From Enterococcus sp. CSURQ0835 (GTDB lineage: Bacteria; Bacillota; Bacilli; Lactobacillales; Enterococcaceae), in NCBI RefSeq assembly GCF_902706605.1, contig NZ_CACSLH010000003.1, positions 62,001-126,000 on the forward strand: a stretch of DNA of 64,000 nt, read 5' to 3'. A program made the translations under genes and the position numbers. Below, piece by piece: positions 28,364 to 37,523 of the stretch (the first letter of the stretch is position 1; each line of letters starts with the position of its first letter). A model generated the notes under the pieces. The model searched no databases. It had not been told where the DNA came from and was given only the letters and a program-made list of their open reading frames with translations.

Positions 28364-29953
28364 TTATTTTTCCAAACGTTTCCAAAAACTGATGTGATTG
28401 ATATACAACCACGCGCCTGCCATGATAAATAACCACAGCAATACACCACCATTTAATAGCCAAGCGTTGACTTTAAAATAAACTCCGACGGCATATAAAA
28501 CGATGAGCGCCCCACCGATCACTAGCGAAACAAACATCCATAACATCAAACCAAAATTTCCGCCACCACGAGTAAATAGCTGACTGACATTCGTCCACGT
28601 CAAATCTAACAACCGATAGTCTCGAGCGAAAAAATACAGTGAAAATAAATACGTTCCCCACAATGTCCCGATTAAATACATTCCCGTCAAAAGAAGCGGT
28701 AACCGAAAGGCAAGACTAGCTATTAGAGCGAGCCCACCAGCTAAAAACATTTGAATACCGCAACCAAACCAAAATTTATTTTTCAAATACGTCCGCAGCG
28801 ATAGTGGCAGCGACTTGATAAAGGCAAAGTTTTCACGATCCAATGAGATCAAATTACTGACAAGCGATGCTGGATTCAAAAGTAGATCCGCAAAAACGAG
28901 TCCGCCTAAAAAGAAGACGCCAAAGTATTCGGACCCTAACTGGTTCAAATGAAAGCCCCCGGTCGAAAACATCGTAGCCAAAAAGACGATCGGTAAAAGT
29001 AAAGATGATGTTGCAACTTGCATGATCAGATTAGGATTTTTGATCAACTGGAAATTGTAATTAAATAGCTGGCGTTTGAAACTTTGCTCCCCTTTTACCC
29101 GTCGTTTTTTCTGGGGAACTTGATTGGCCTCGTCACCAAATTGGACATAAAGTTTTGGAACGATCACAGCTTTCAAAATCAAAAACAATCCGCCTAAAAG
29201 AACTAAAAGGCCAGCTAAACAAGCAAGTCCCGCAAGTGATAATGGCGCGTGAGCTAATTGATAAAAAGGCCAAAACAAATGCAAGACTGGTCGATCCACG
29301 ATTTTTTCACCGACGACCGCTTGATTATGACTCATCAACATGATCCCGACAAACATGACGATCGTCGAGATCACTAGCATCAACGTCGTGAACAATTTCT
29401 TATGGCGTAAAAACGATTTCGTTTGAGTCAACTTGAAAATCAAAATACTGCAGGCACCAAACAAGACTAAGAAAAAAGCTAAAAATAAAACGAGCGCACT
29501 TAAGACAGCTAACGGTAAGACAATCCCACTGCGCCATGCGGTTAAGAAAAACAAGATCAATAGCGGTAATAAAAATGGAATGATCGTCATGCCGACTACG
29601 ATGAATTTAGCAAAAAAGACTTCTCCTTGTCTAAAAGGTAAAGGTAAATAGTCTTTCAAGTCACGACTTTCGAAAAAAACATTGAAGATCGCTGACATCG
29701 ATTGAGAAAAGCCGATGACTCCGAACAGTCCCATATAATAAGTGAAATAACCAGGCAATTTGGAAAAATCCATAAAGACCATCGTCATACCATAGACCAC
29801 TAAAAAAATGATCCCGGAAAGCACATATTGACTCACGATCGCTTGAATCAATTTTTTCCCGCGCTTACCTTTTTTACGACTTTGCAATGTGTAAGACGGG
29901 TTGACATACAATAAATTCAGCGTGGTCAATGTTTTAAGCTGAGTTTTATTCAT
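28364..29953 (-). CDS. ABC transporter permease, about 12 membrane segments
   Basis: 529 residues from ATG at 29953, overlapping the end of the ATPase gene by 8 nt; the longer upstream frame lies inside that gene. It is a large hydrophobic permease with a cytosolic basic N-terminus (LQSRKKGKRGKKLIQ), similar in layout to the two-component exporters that work with YxlF/EcsA-type ATPases. The substrate is unknown. Translational coupling with the ATPase indicates one complex. Confidence 0.8.
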   Translation of the reverse strand: MNKTQLKTLTTLNLLYVNPSYTLQSRKKGKRGKKLIQAIVSQYVLSGIIFLVVYGMTMVFMDFSKLPGYFTYYMGLFGVIGFSQSMSAIFNVFFESRDLKDYLPLPFRQGEVFFAKFIVVGMTIIPFLLPLLILFFLTAWRSGIVLPLAVLSALVLFLAFFLVLFGACSILIFKLTQTKSFLRHKKLFTTLMLVISTIVMFVGIMLMSHNQAVVGEKIVDRPVLHLFWPFYQLAHAPLSLAGLACLAGLLVLLGGLFLILKAVIVPKLYVQFGDEANQVPQKKRRVKGEQSFKRQLFNYNFQLIKNPNLIMQVATSSLLLPIVFLATMFSTGGFHLNQLGSEYFGVFFLGGLVFADLLLNPASLVSNLISLDRENFAFIKSLPLSLRTYLKNKFWFGCGIQMFLAGGLALIASLAFRLPLLLTGMYLIGTLWGTYLFSLYFFARDYRLLDLTWTNVSQLFTRGGGNFGLMLWMFVSLVIGGALIVLYAVGVYFKVNAWLLNGGVLLWLFIMAGAWLYINHISFWKRLEK

Positions 29954-30710
29954 CTTGCGTCCCCTCTTCCACAGCTTGCAACGCTTGATTTGAAGCACGA
30001 CCAGCCATTTGCAAATAAATATTTTCTAACGATTGATCGGGATGTGCCGCTAATAAGTCTTTGACCGAGCCGTTATAGATCAACTGCCCTTGTTTTAAAA
30101 TCGCTAATTCATCACACAATTGCTGCGCAGTATCTAACACATGGGTCGAAAAGATCACGGTCTTTCCTTTTTTAGCATGTTCTTTCATCAATTCTTTTAA
30201 ATCATAAGAAGCTTGCGGATCTAAGCCTTGTAAAGGTTCATCTAAGATCCAAATATCAGGATCTGGCAGTAAGGCACCGATCAAGATCGTTTTTTGCCGC
30301 ATCCCGTGAGAAAAACTATCTAACGTTTCATCGACATGAGATTGCAGCTCAAACAGTTCTACCAGTTCTTTTAATCGCGGTGCTGCTTGAGCTTGATCCA
30401 AACTGTAAGCTGCGGTGATCAGATCCCAATATTCATTGGCAGTCAATTGTAAAAATAGATCTGGAGAATCTGGCACGTAAGCGATTTTTTGTTTAATCGC
30501 TAGCCGATGTTCTTTCAATTCTAAGCCGTCGATCGTAATTTTTCCCGCTGTCGGCTCGATGATACTGACTAAACTTTTGATAGTCGTCGATTTCCCCGCT
30601 CCATTATGCCCTAAAAAACCAAAGATCTCTCCGGCTTGAATGGTCAAACTCAGTTCATCTAACGCGACTTTCTCCCCATACTTTTTAGTGACACTCGTTA
30701 ATTCAATCAT
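29946..30710 (-). CDS. ABC transporter ATP-binding protein
   Basis: 254 residues from ATG at 30710 (AGAAGGCGC upstream). Walker A GHNGAGKST, signature SHGMRQKT, Walker B DIWILDEPLQGLDP and switch His in STHVL are intact. It belongs to the exporter-type branch found with EcsB-like permeases. Forms a transporter with the product of the downstream overlapping gene; substrate unknown. Confidence 0.9.
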   Translation of the reverse strand: MIELTSVTKKYGEKVALDELSLTIQAGEIFGFLGHNGAGKSTTIKSLVSIIEPTAGKITIDGLELKEHRLAIKQKIAYVPDSPDLFLQLTANEYWDLITAAYSLDQAQAAPRLKELVELFELQSHVDETLDSFSHGMRQKTILIGALLPDPDIWILDEPLQGLDPQASYDLKELMKEHAKKGKTVIFSTHVLDTAQQLCDELAILKQGQLIYNGSVKDLLAAHPDQSLENIYLQMAGRASNQALQAVEEGTQDE

Positions 30711-30841
30711 AAGTGCGCCTTCTTCCTGATTCGTTTTTTTTACTATACGCAAAAACAAATGAAATGACAATCTAATTCTAGTGCGCTGCTTAGTAAAAAT
30801 TTTATTCCCAAAATAAAAAACAACCTGACAAAGCCAAAGCT

Positions 30842-31271
30842 TTAACAAAAATGCGTTTTAGTTAAGTAGAAGTCTTTAGCTTGCAACAACTCATAATTCA
30901 AACTAGAAAAATCGGCGGGAGTGACAGCAGCAGGATTTAATATAGAAGCAATAATTTTTCGACGCTTTAAACCAAATACAATCAACAGGCGTTAACCTGA
31001 GCTCACCCGCTCTAAAACGAGTAATTTCCTGATGGTTGAAGTAGCGTGCCGGCTGATCTGTCCCGGTTTTTTTCAACACGATCGCAGTAGAGGTAAAAAT
31101 CAGCAAATAGGGTTTTGAAAAAATGGTACTGTACAACAAGTCTGTTTTTAAAAGCGCATGCAAACTAGGGGCAAGCCCGCGCTGAACGACTAAAAAATTA
31201 TGATTCGGTACGATGCCTAATGAACGAATATACGCTTCGGCAGCTGTTTTTTCTTGATAATTGAAATGCAT
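30842..31271 (-). pseudogene. uncharacterised protein gene with a single-base frameshift near its 3' end
   Basis: The frame from ATG at 31271 gives 122 residues that look protein-like up to KASKNYCFYI, then become Cys/Arg-rich and stop at 30903. Shifting by one base at the AAA near 30948 restores a plausible end, NPAAVTPADFSSLNYELLQAKDF, stopping at 30842. The family is not recognised; the core (IVLKKTG...HQEITRFRAGEL) resembles PH-like domains. Either a recent frameshift or a sequencing error. Confidence 0.5.
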
Positions 31272-31326
31272 TGGATTCTCCGCAGTTTTGATTCAGGTTT
31301 ACCACATTCCCATTCATTTGCAAGTA

Positions 31327-31366
31327 AAAAAGACAGAAACCAGCTAAAGCGCCGATCTCTGTCTTT
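31327..31366 (-). terminator. terminator of ppdK
   Basis: Arms AAAAGACAGA/TCTGTCTTTT with a CG-rich inner stem and a T-run on the minus strand. Confidence 0.8.
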
Positions 31367-31380
31367 TCATTTGTTGCTTT

Positions 31381-34008
31381 TTACTTCGCTGACGTTGCGA
31401 GCGCTGCTTTAGCCAAAGTCATTTGAGCTTGAGGGATTCTAAATGGTGAACAAGAGATATAGTTGATATCCAATTGACTTAAAAAGGCGATGGATTTCGG
31501 ATGGGCCGCGGCTTCACCACAGACACCAATTTTTAACGCTGGGTTGACTTTGCGTCCATTTTTGATCGCGATTTTCATCATTGCTCCAACACCCGCTTCA
31601 TCGATCACTTGAAACGGATCATCTGCAAAAATACCAGCATCTAAATATTGATTAACGATCCGTGGCGAGTCATCTCGTGACAACCCTAAGACCATTTGCG
31701 TCAAATCGTTCGTCCCAAAGCTAAAGAAATCTGCATGCTGAGCGATTTCACCAGCGACAAAACAAGCACGAGGGATCTCGATCATCGTCCCAATCTGATA
31801 GTTGAGAATCAATTCATTTTTCGTTAAATACGTTTGGACGGCTTCTTCCACAGCTCCTCTAACGCGCGCAAATTCGTTGGCATCAATGGTGAACGGGATC
31901 ATGATTTCCGGTGTGATCACATAATTTTCAGCTTGTGCCACTTCTACGGCCGCTTCAACGATCGCTTCAGCTTGCATTTGATAGATCTCAGGATAAGCGA
32001 CGCCTAACCGCAATCCGCGGAAACCTAACATGGGATTAGTTTCAGCTAAATTATCCGTCTTACGTTTCACTTCATTAAATGTTTTACCTAATTCTTTTGC
32101 TACTTCCCGGCACTCGCTGTCATTTTTTGGTAAAAATTCATGGAGCGGTGGGTCCAACAAACGAACAGTCGTCGCTTTACCCGCTGCTGCTTGGTACATG
32201 AATTTAAAATCTTGCTTTTGCACTTTTTTCAATTCTTTTAAGACTTGTAAGCGCTCTGCTAATGTATCCGCTAAAATCAGTTGACGGAACTGCAGTAAGC
32301 GGGTTTTTTCAAAAAACATATGCTCAGTTCGCGCCAATCCGATTCCTGTGGCACCTAAAGTCATCCCCATCGCGATATCTTTTGGTGTCTCGGCATTGGC
32401 TCGGACTTTGATTTGGCTATGGCGATCCCAAATAGCATGTAACTCATCTAAAGCTACCGTACTAGTGACTTCTTCAAGCGGGATCTCACCAAAATAAATT
32501 TTCCCCGTACTACCGTCAACTGATAAGATGGTACCTTCTTCGATTTTTTCTTTACCGACCGTCCCGATTTTTTCTTCATTGACAACGGTCAAGGCCTCGC
32601 AGCCGACGACTGAACAAATCCCCATACCGCGTGCAACTACAGCAGCGTGAGAAGTCATTCCGCCACGACTAGTGACGACCGCTTCACTGACTGCGATCCC
32701 TTCGATATCTTCAGGTGAGGTCTCCTCACGAACTAAAATCACATGTTCACCCCGTGCTTTGGCTTCCGTAGCCGCTTCGGCACTGAAGTATGCGGCTCCC
32801 ACGGCTGCTCCTGGGCTTGCCGCAAGTCCAGTCAAAAACGGAACGCGCTTAGCTAAGATTTTTTCATCAAAGCTTGGGTGTAAGGAAGCTTCCAAGTCTT
32901 TGGCTTCGATTCGATTGACTAATTCTTCTTCATCAATGATCTGTTCACTGTAAAGATCAAGCAAGATCTTAAGAGTTGCTTTGGCGGTACGTTTCCCATT
33001 ACGTGTTTGTAAAATAAATAATTTTCCTCGTTCGATCGTAAACTCGATGTCTTGCATATCGCGGTAGTGTCTTTCTAATTTTTCGCAAATCGCTTTTAAT
33101 TGTGCGTATTGGTCAGGCAAATCTTCGGCTAACACTTTGATCGGTTTTGGTGTCCGAACACCTGCAACGACATCTTCACCTTGGGCATTGATCAAATATT
33201 CACCAAACAACCCCGCTTCACCAGTCGATGGGTTGCGAGTGAAAACTACCCCAGTCCCAGAAGTCTCGCCAAAATTACCGAAGACCATCTCTTGGATATT
33301 GACGGCAGTCCCTAAATCATCACTGATATTATGGATGCGGCGATAGGTCTTCGCCCGTTGGTTGTTCCAACTACCAAAAACAGCTTCGATCGCTAAATAC
33401 AATTGATCGATTGGATCTTGCGGAAATTCACGGTGGATCGTTTTGACATACAGCTCTTTGTATTCGCTTACAATTCGTTTCCAATGATCCGCTGTTAATT
33501 CATTATCATATTTCAATCCTGCTGCTTTTTTTAAAGCCGTGATCCGTGCTTCAAATTTTGAATTGTCGATTCCTAAGACCACATCCCCAAACATTTGCAA
33601 CAAGCGCCGATAACAGTCGTAAGCAAAGCGTGGATTTTGACTATTTTTCGCTAAGACTTCCACCGTTTCATCATTCAGTCCTAGATTCAACACAGTGTCC
33701 ATCATTCCTGGCATCGAAAATTTCGAACCGCTTCGAACGGAGACGAGTAAAGGATTTTTGTGATCACCAAATGTCTTGCCCGTTTTTTCAGCTAATGTCG
33801 CCACTGCTTGAGCCACTTGCTGTTTCATTTCAGCGTTTAATTGGTTGTGGTGCGCTAAATAATCAAGGCAAGCTTCCGTCGTAACGGTAAAACCAGTTGG
33901 AACCGGCAAACCTAATTTAGTCATCTCAGCTAAATTGGCTCCCTTGCCGCCTAATAATCCTCGTTGTTCTTTTGAACCTTCTGAAAATAAATATACCCAG
34001 CGCTTCAT
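31381..34008 (-). CDS. ppdK: pyruvate, phosphate dikinase
   Basis: 875 residues from ATG at 34008, 8 nt after AAGGAGA. N-terminal ATP-grasp part (EGSKEQRGLLGGKGANLAEM), phosphohistidine domain with the catalytic His in SRGGMTSHAAVVARGMG (about residue 450), and C-terminal PEP/pyruvate TIM barrel with the catalytic Cys in KIGVCGEAAAHPKS. Reversibly converts pyruvate, ATP and Pi to PEP, AMP and PPi. The usual PpdK regulatory kinase gene is not adjacent. Full length. Confidence 0.96.
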   Translation of the reverse strand: MKRWVYLFSEGSKEQRGLLGGKGANLAEMTKLGLPVPTGFTVTTEACLDYLAHHNQLNAEMKQQVAQAVATLAEKTGKTFGDHKNPLLVSVRSGSKFSMPGMMDTVLNLGLNDETVEVLAKNSQNPRFAYDCYRRLLQMFGDVVLGIDNSKFEARITALKKAAGLKYDNELTADHWKRIVSEYKELYVKTIHREFPQDPIDQLYLAIEAVFGSWNNQRAKTYRRIHNISDDLGTAVNIQEMVFGNFGETSGTGVVFTRNPSTGEAGLFGEYLINAQGEDVVAGVRTPKPIKVLAEDLPDQYAQLKAICEKLERHYRDMQDIEFTIERGKLFILQTRNGKRTAKATLKILLDLYSEQIIDEEELVNRIEAKDLEASLHPSFDEKILAKRVPFLTGLAASPGAAVGAAYFSAEAATEAKARGEHVILVREETSPEDIEGIAVSEAVVTSRGGMTSHAAVVARGMGICSVVGCEALTVVNEEKIGTVGKEKIEEGTILSVDGSTGKIYFGEIPLEEVTSTVALDELHAIWDRHSQIKVRANAETPKDIAMGMTLGATGIGLARTEHMFFEKTRLLQFRQLILADTLAERLQVLKELKKVQKQDFKFMYQAAAGKATTVRLLDPPLHEFLPKNDSECREVAKELGKTFNEVKRKTDNLAETNPMLGFRGLRLGVAYPEIYQMQAEAIVEAAVEVAQAENYVITPEIMIPFTIDANEFARVRGAVEEAVQTYLTKNELILNYQIGTMIEIPRACFVAGEIAQHADFFSFGTNDLTQMVLGLSRDDSPRIVNQYLDAGIFADDPFQVIDEAGVGAMMKIAIKNGRKVNPALKIGVCGEAAAHPKSIAFLSQLDINYISCSPFRIPQAQMTLAKAALATSAK

Positions 34009-34152
34009 AAAAATCTCCTTCACCTTTTTATTTGTTTAATTAATCTGTTTACAGTTTAATACGATGATTATTGTTTGTCAATAACACACATATAAAAGGT
34101 TTAATCCCACTCATTAAAATAATTAATCGATTTAATAAGCGTTTGATAAACT

Positions 34153-34181
34153 AAAAAAGCTCACACAGATGTGCAAGCTTA
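34153..34181 (-). terminator. terminator of the GH13 gene
   Basis: Arms AAGCTTGCAC/GTGTGAGCTT with one mismatch followed on the minus strand by six T residues; it overlaps the last bases of the gene. Confidence 0.7.
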
Positions 34182-35942
34182 GCATTCTTCAATATAAAAC
34201 CCATTCGGATGTAAATAAATTTTTTCGTCTTCTTCTTTTAATTGACTGAGCACTTCTTGGCCTCTTTTTTCTGCGGTCATTAGCTCCGATCCCGCGTTAA
34301 AAATACAACGCAGGCGTTTTCCTTGATGACAGCGTTCAAAAATAAGTTGTTTTTTCGGATCGTCGACACTCACCCAGTGTAATTTCCCGAAGCTCAACAC
34401 ATCGACATATTTTTTTCGAAGCTTGATCAACAATTGCATAAAGGTGAACAGCGCACGATCTTGTTGAGTTTCATCCCAAATCATGCAGCGCCGATTATCT
34501 GGGTCCATCTCACCTTCCAGTCCGATCTCAGTGCCATAATATAAACAAGGCGTACCCTTTTGCAAAAATAGAAAAGCGAACAAACTTTTCATCAGCTCTT
34601 TATCCCCTCCGCACACGGTCAAAATTCGCGGAGTGTCGTGGGAATCTAATAAGTTAAAGGCAACTTCATTAGCTTGATCACGATACAACATCTGTTGACG
34701 ATTCATCCCGGCGATCATTTGCGAAGCAGCGATTTTTTGTTTCGCAAAAAAAGCTTTCATATTATCAGTGAACGCATAATTCATCACCGCATGAAATTCA
34801 TCGCCAGCTAACCAACTTTGGGCTGAATGCCAGATCTCCCCTAAAATATAAAGATCACTTTTTTCCGTCAGCACGACTTCATGAAATTTTTTCCAAAAAT
34901 GATGGTCCACTTCATTGGCAACATCTAACCGCCAGCCATCGATATCAAACTCTTTGATCCAATACAATGCGATCCCCAACAAATAATCTTGTACTTCGGG
35001 ATTAGCGGTATTCAACTTAGGCATATTCGGAACGAAACTAAACGTATCATACGTAATATTTTCTGCTAGCTCCGCTGAATCTGGCAGCGGCTCGTATTTG
35101 ACGGGAAACGAATGGATGTGGAACCAATCCGCGTAGCGCGAATCTGCCCCGTGAGTCAAAACATCTTGCCACTGTTTAGAACTGGCACCTAAATGATTGA
35201 AGACCGCATCAAGCATCACTTTCATATCTCGTTTATGCGCTTCTTGGACTAGTTTTTGGAACAATGTCTTGTCGCCAAAATGCGGATCAACTTCTAAATA
35301 ATCCACCGTATCATATTTATGATTCGAAGGCGAAGTAAAGATCGGACACAAATAGATCCCGTTGACCCCTAACTCTTTTAAATAATCCAACTCTTCAATA
35401 ATCCCTTTAAGATCTCCACCAAAAAAATCTGCTCGACCAGGTCGCTTGCTTCCCCAGGGCAATGTCCCCGCTGGATCATTCGTCGGGTCACCATTTTTGA
35501 AGCGTTCCGGAAAAATCTGATACCAAACTGTTTGCCGAACCCAATCGGGCGTCTTGAACCGATCGATCCCATGAAAATACGGCAACCGGAAATAAAGATT
35601 GTCTTGGTCGATGAACCCTTTTGCTGCTGGAAATAACCCTTGATCCCCGTAAAAAAGCTGCTCACCATCTGTGGCTGTCAAAATAAAGCCGTATGAGATC
35701 CGCTTAAAAGGAACCATCACTTCTAATTCCCAGTAGTCTGAGGTCTCAGTCGCTAGACCTTTTGTCATCGGCACACTTTTTTGGTACCATTTTTTACTAG
35801 CAAATTCATAATGATCGCCATATACTAATCTCACCGTTTGGATATCATTTCGCGCAGTCTTTACGCGGATCCGCATCCGGTCATCCGTATATAAAAACGC
35901 AAATTCACTTTCCGGACGATGATAGATCGCACTTTTATTCAT
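34179..35942 (-). CDS. GH13 alpha-glycosidase, neopullulanase/cyclomaltodextrinase type
   Basis: 587 residues from ATG at 35942 (AAGGAG upstream). An N-terminal beta-domain (residues 1-120, typical of intracellular neopullulanase-like enzymes) is followed by the catalytic barrel with DAVFNH, GWRLDVANEVD (nucleophile Asp), GEIW (acid Glu) and LLDSHDTPR. No signal peptide, so it acts on imported maltodextrins. Full length, monocistronic; no maltose operon genes are adjacent. Confidence 0.93.
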   Translation of the reverse strand: MNKSAIYHRPESEFAFLYTDDRMRIRVKTARNDIQTVRLVYGDHYEFASKKWYQKSVPMTKGLATETSDYWELEVMVPFKRISYGFILTATDGEQLFYGDQGLFPAAKGFIDQDNLYFRLPYFHGIDRFKTPDWVRQTVWYQIFPERFKNGDPTNDPAGTLPWGSKRPGRADFFGGDLKGIIEELDYLKELGVNGIYLCPIFTSPSNHKYDTVDYLEVDPHFGDKTLFQKLVQEAHKRDMKVMLDAVFNHLGASSKQWQDVLTHGADSRYADWFHIHSFPVKYEPLPDSAELAENITYDTFSFVPNMPKLNTANPEVQDYLLGIALYWIKEFDIDGWRLDVANEVDHHFWKKFHEVVLTEKSDLYILGEIWHSAQSWLAGDEFHAVMNYAFTDNMKAFFAKQKIAASQMIAGMNRQQMLYRDQANEVAFNLLDSHDTPRILTVCGGDKELMKSLFAFLFLQKGTPCLYYGTEIGLEGEMDPDNRRCMIWDETQQDRALFTFMQLLIKLRKKYVDVLSFGKLHWVSVDDPKKQLIFERCHQGKRLRCIFNAGSELMTAEKRGQEVLSQLKEEDEKIYLHPNGFYIEEC

Positions 35943-35997
35943 TCCTTCACTCCTTAAAAACATTGTCATTTTATGATAACAAAGATCACTGAAAAAC

Positions 35998-36045
35998 TAA
36001 AATGTAAGTCCGCCACTCAGCAAGCTGAGCAGCGGACTCACGTTT
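35998..36045 (-). terminator. long hairpin terminator
   Basis: Interrupted arms of about 20 nt (AGTCCGC, CTCAGC and their complements) followed on the minus strand by a T-run; lies after the Thr/Pro/Ala-rich protein gene. Confidence 0.75.
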
Positions 36046-36091
36046 ACCAAGTTGTTGGTAGTATCAACAGCTACTAGCCGAAATCGTTTTA

Positions 36092-36850
36092 TTAAGGCGT
36101 AGCGATTTCAGTGGGGGCAACCGATGTTTCAGTGTCAGCTGCCAGCGTTGTTTGTGCGGGTGTAGTGCTCGCCGTTTCAGCGGGAGCTGCTGGTTGAACC
36201 GGTGCCGTTGACGTATCGGTCGTAACTTCAGAAGCAGGTGCTGCTGCTTCCACTTCGATTTCTTGCACGGCACGGGCATGATATTTCCATTTATTAGTTG
36301 CTGGTGCTTCAGTGGTGGAAGGTGTCGTGTCACTTTCAATCGTTTCTTCGTCAGTTGAAGCTGGTTCAGGCGCTGCTTCAACCGGTTCTTCACTGGCGGC
36401 TTGAACAGGTGCTGGGGCTACTGCATTTGGTTTTACCGGCGCAGCTCCTTCACCTGTTTGCCCGGCTTGCCCATCATAATAGGTTGGTTCAGCAGAGGTG
36501 GCTGGAGCGGCTTGGTCGATAGGTAAAGCACTCACAGCTTGATCAGGCGCGACACTGGAACTCGTTGTACTCGTCTTTTTAGTCGACTGCTTTGCTGATG
36601 ACTGGACTTTAACGGTCGCAGGTGTAGAAGCTTTAGCACTTGGTCGTGTCTTGGTCATCGCATACCCACCGACTCCGGCACAAAGTAGAACACCTGCAGA
36701 AAACGTAATCAGTTGCTGTTTGCGGCGTTTTGCTTTGGCGGCTAAATAAGCCGGTTGAAAAGCTGGTTCATACTTATGTAATTGCAAAAATTCCCACGTC
36801 TGCCACGAACGATTATGTTTGACAAAATAGCGTTTTGTCACTTTCTTCAT
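36092..36850 (-). CDS. single-pass membrane protein with Thr/Pro/Ala-rich outer region
   Basis: 252 residues from ATG at 36850 (AAGGAGATG upstream). The first 50 residues are basic and cytosolic (YLAAKAKRRKQQL). One membrane segment follows (about 51-68, ITFSAGVLLCAGVGGYAM), then about 180 low-complexity residues rich in Ala, Pro, Thr, Ser and Glu. No LPXTG motif. The plan recalls wall-threading linkers, but no domain is present at the outer end. Function unknown. Confidence 0.6.
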   Translation of the reverse strand: MKKVTKRYFVKHNRSWQTWEFLQLHKYEPAFQPAYLAAKAKRRKQQLITFSAGVLLCAGVGGYAMTKTRPSAKASTPATVKVQSSAKQSTKKTSTTSSSVAPDQAVSALPIDQAAPATSAEPTYYDGQAGQTGEGAAPVKPNAVAPAPVQAASEEPVEAAPEPASTDEETIESDTTPSTTEAPATNKWKYHARAVQEIEVEAAAPASEVTTDTSTAPVQPAAPAETASTTPAQTTLAADTETSVAPTEIATP

Positions 36851-37203
36851 CTCCTTGCATCGTATCATCATTTGATAATGAATAATCTCTCATAGTGTAA
36901 CGAAATAACTTTGCCACGTAAAATGATAACCCAGCACTCGTCAAAGGTCGTAAAATTCTTTGCCGATTTTGCAAAGCGCACCCCAGCCGGACTACATGAG
37001 TTTAAGTTTTAGTTAATCTAAAACTTTTTTGAGTAAATTAAAATAAAATTCAAATAAGCTGTCTGATCAAGCAAAACCCATTCAACCCAGTCAATCTCGT
37101 TTGAGAACAAAACTTAAAGAAACTACTTCGTTAAACCGCCAGCTGCAACGTCCGTTTTTCAAAGCACTAAATACAAATTTCGCGCCAATTTATGCTATTA
37201 TAA
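36851..37203. other. intergenic region without a recognised gene
   Basis: No supported coding frame. The right edge carries a TATTATAA box (about 37195-37202) that would start the small RNA candidate described next. Confidence 0.4.
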
Positions 37204-37206
37204 ACT

Positions 37207-37290
37207 TAGAAGATCGAGATCTTCTCCTCGTTAGCGAGGATCACTCCAGGGCGTAAAATGTTAGGGGAAGCGTTTTGCGCCCCTTTAATT
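37207..37290 (+). ncRNA. candidate small RNA with three hairpins
   Basis: Downstream of a -10-like TATTATAA, about 85 nt fold as three hairpins: AGAAGAT/ATCTTCT with CGAG loop, CCTCG/CGAGG with TTAG loop, and a terminator GGGCGTAAAA/TTTTGCGCCC followed by CTTTAATTTTT. The single-stranded part GATCACTCC between hairpins two and three is complementary to GGAGTGA, which forms the ribosome site of several genes in this window. It ends just before the promoter of the Lsa-like gene. No known family is recognised. Confidence 0.5.
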
Positions 37291-37291
37291 T

Positions 37292-37320
37292 TTGACACAC
37301 CAGCTGTCAAATGATAGACT
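37292..37320 (+). promoter_or_regulatory. promoter of the Lsa-like gene leader
   Basis: TTGACA (37292-37297), 17 nt spacer, TAGACT (37315-37320). Start expected near 37327, giving a leader of nearly 200 nt. Confidence 0.65.
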
Positions 37321-37326
37321 GGATAA

Positions 37327-37463
37327 AATCATTGAAAAGAGGGATCATGCGATTGAAAAATTAAGCGAATGTTGGAAGCTGCAAACTGTAACCCATTTTA
37401 AGGGAGCAGTGGACAGATTTTCAGGATCGGCTTAGTTTTTTGATCAGCAGGCCCTCTTTTTGT
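37327..37463 (+). promoter_or_regulatory. attenuator-like leader of the ABC-F gene with a 5-codon ORF
   Basis: The leader contains AGAGGG (37338-37343) 3 nt before ATG CGA TTG AAA AAT TAA (37347-37364, peptide MRLKN). GATTGAAAAATTAAGC (37351-37366), which overlaps this ORF, pairs over 16 positions with GCTTAGTTTTTTGATC (37430-37445), and the AGAGGG ribosome site pairs with CCCTCT (37452-37457), which is followed by a T-run. A ribosome held on the short ORF would block both pairings and open the terminator. This is how drug-inducible ABC-F genes such as vmlR and vga-type genes are controlled; its use here is inferred. A 6S-like RNA is an alternative reading of the long hairpin. Confidence 0.6.
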
Positions 37464-37523
37464 CTGCCTCAAAAGCCGTTACCTGAAAAGTAGGAATGAC
37501 TTTTTAATCTGAGGAGCTTACAA

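Noticed and set aside
36064-36522. Second frames over the Thr/Pro/Ala-rich protein
   Set aside because: Low-complexity shadow frames with Arg/Leu/Gln-rich translations and no start signals.
37327-37463. 6S RNA
   Set aside because: The long interrupted hairpin resembles 6S, but the short ORF with ribosome site, the T-run after the stem and the ABC-F gene directly downstream fit an attenuator better.
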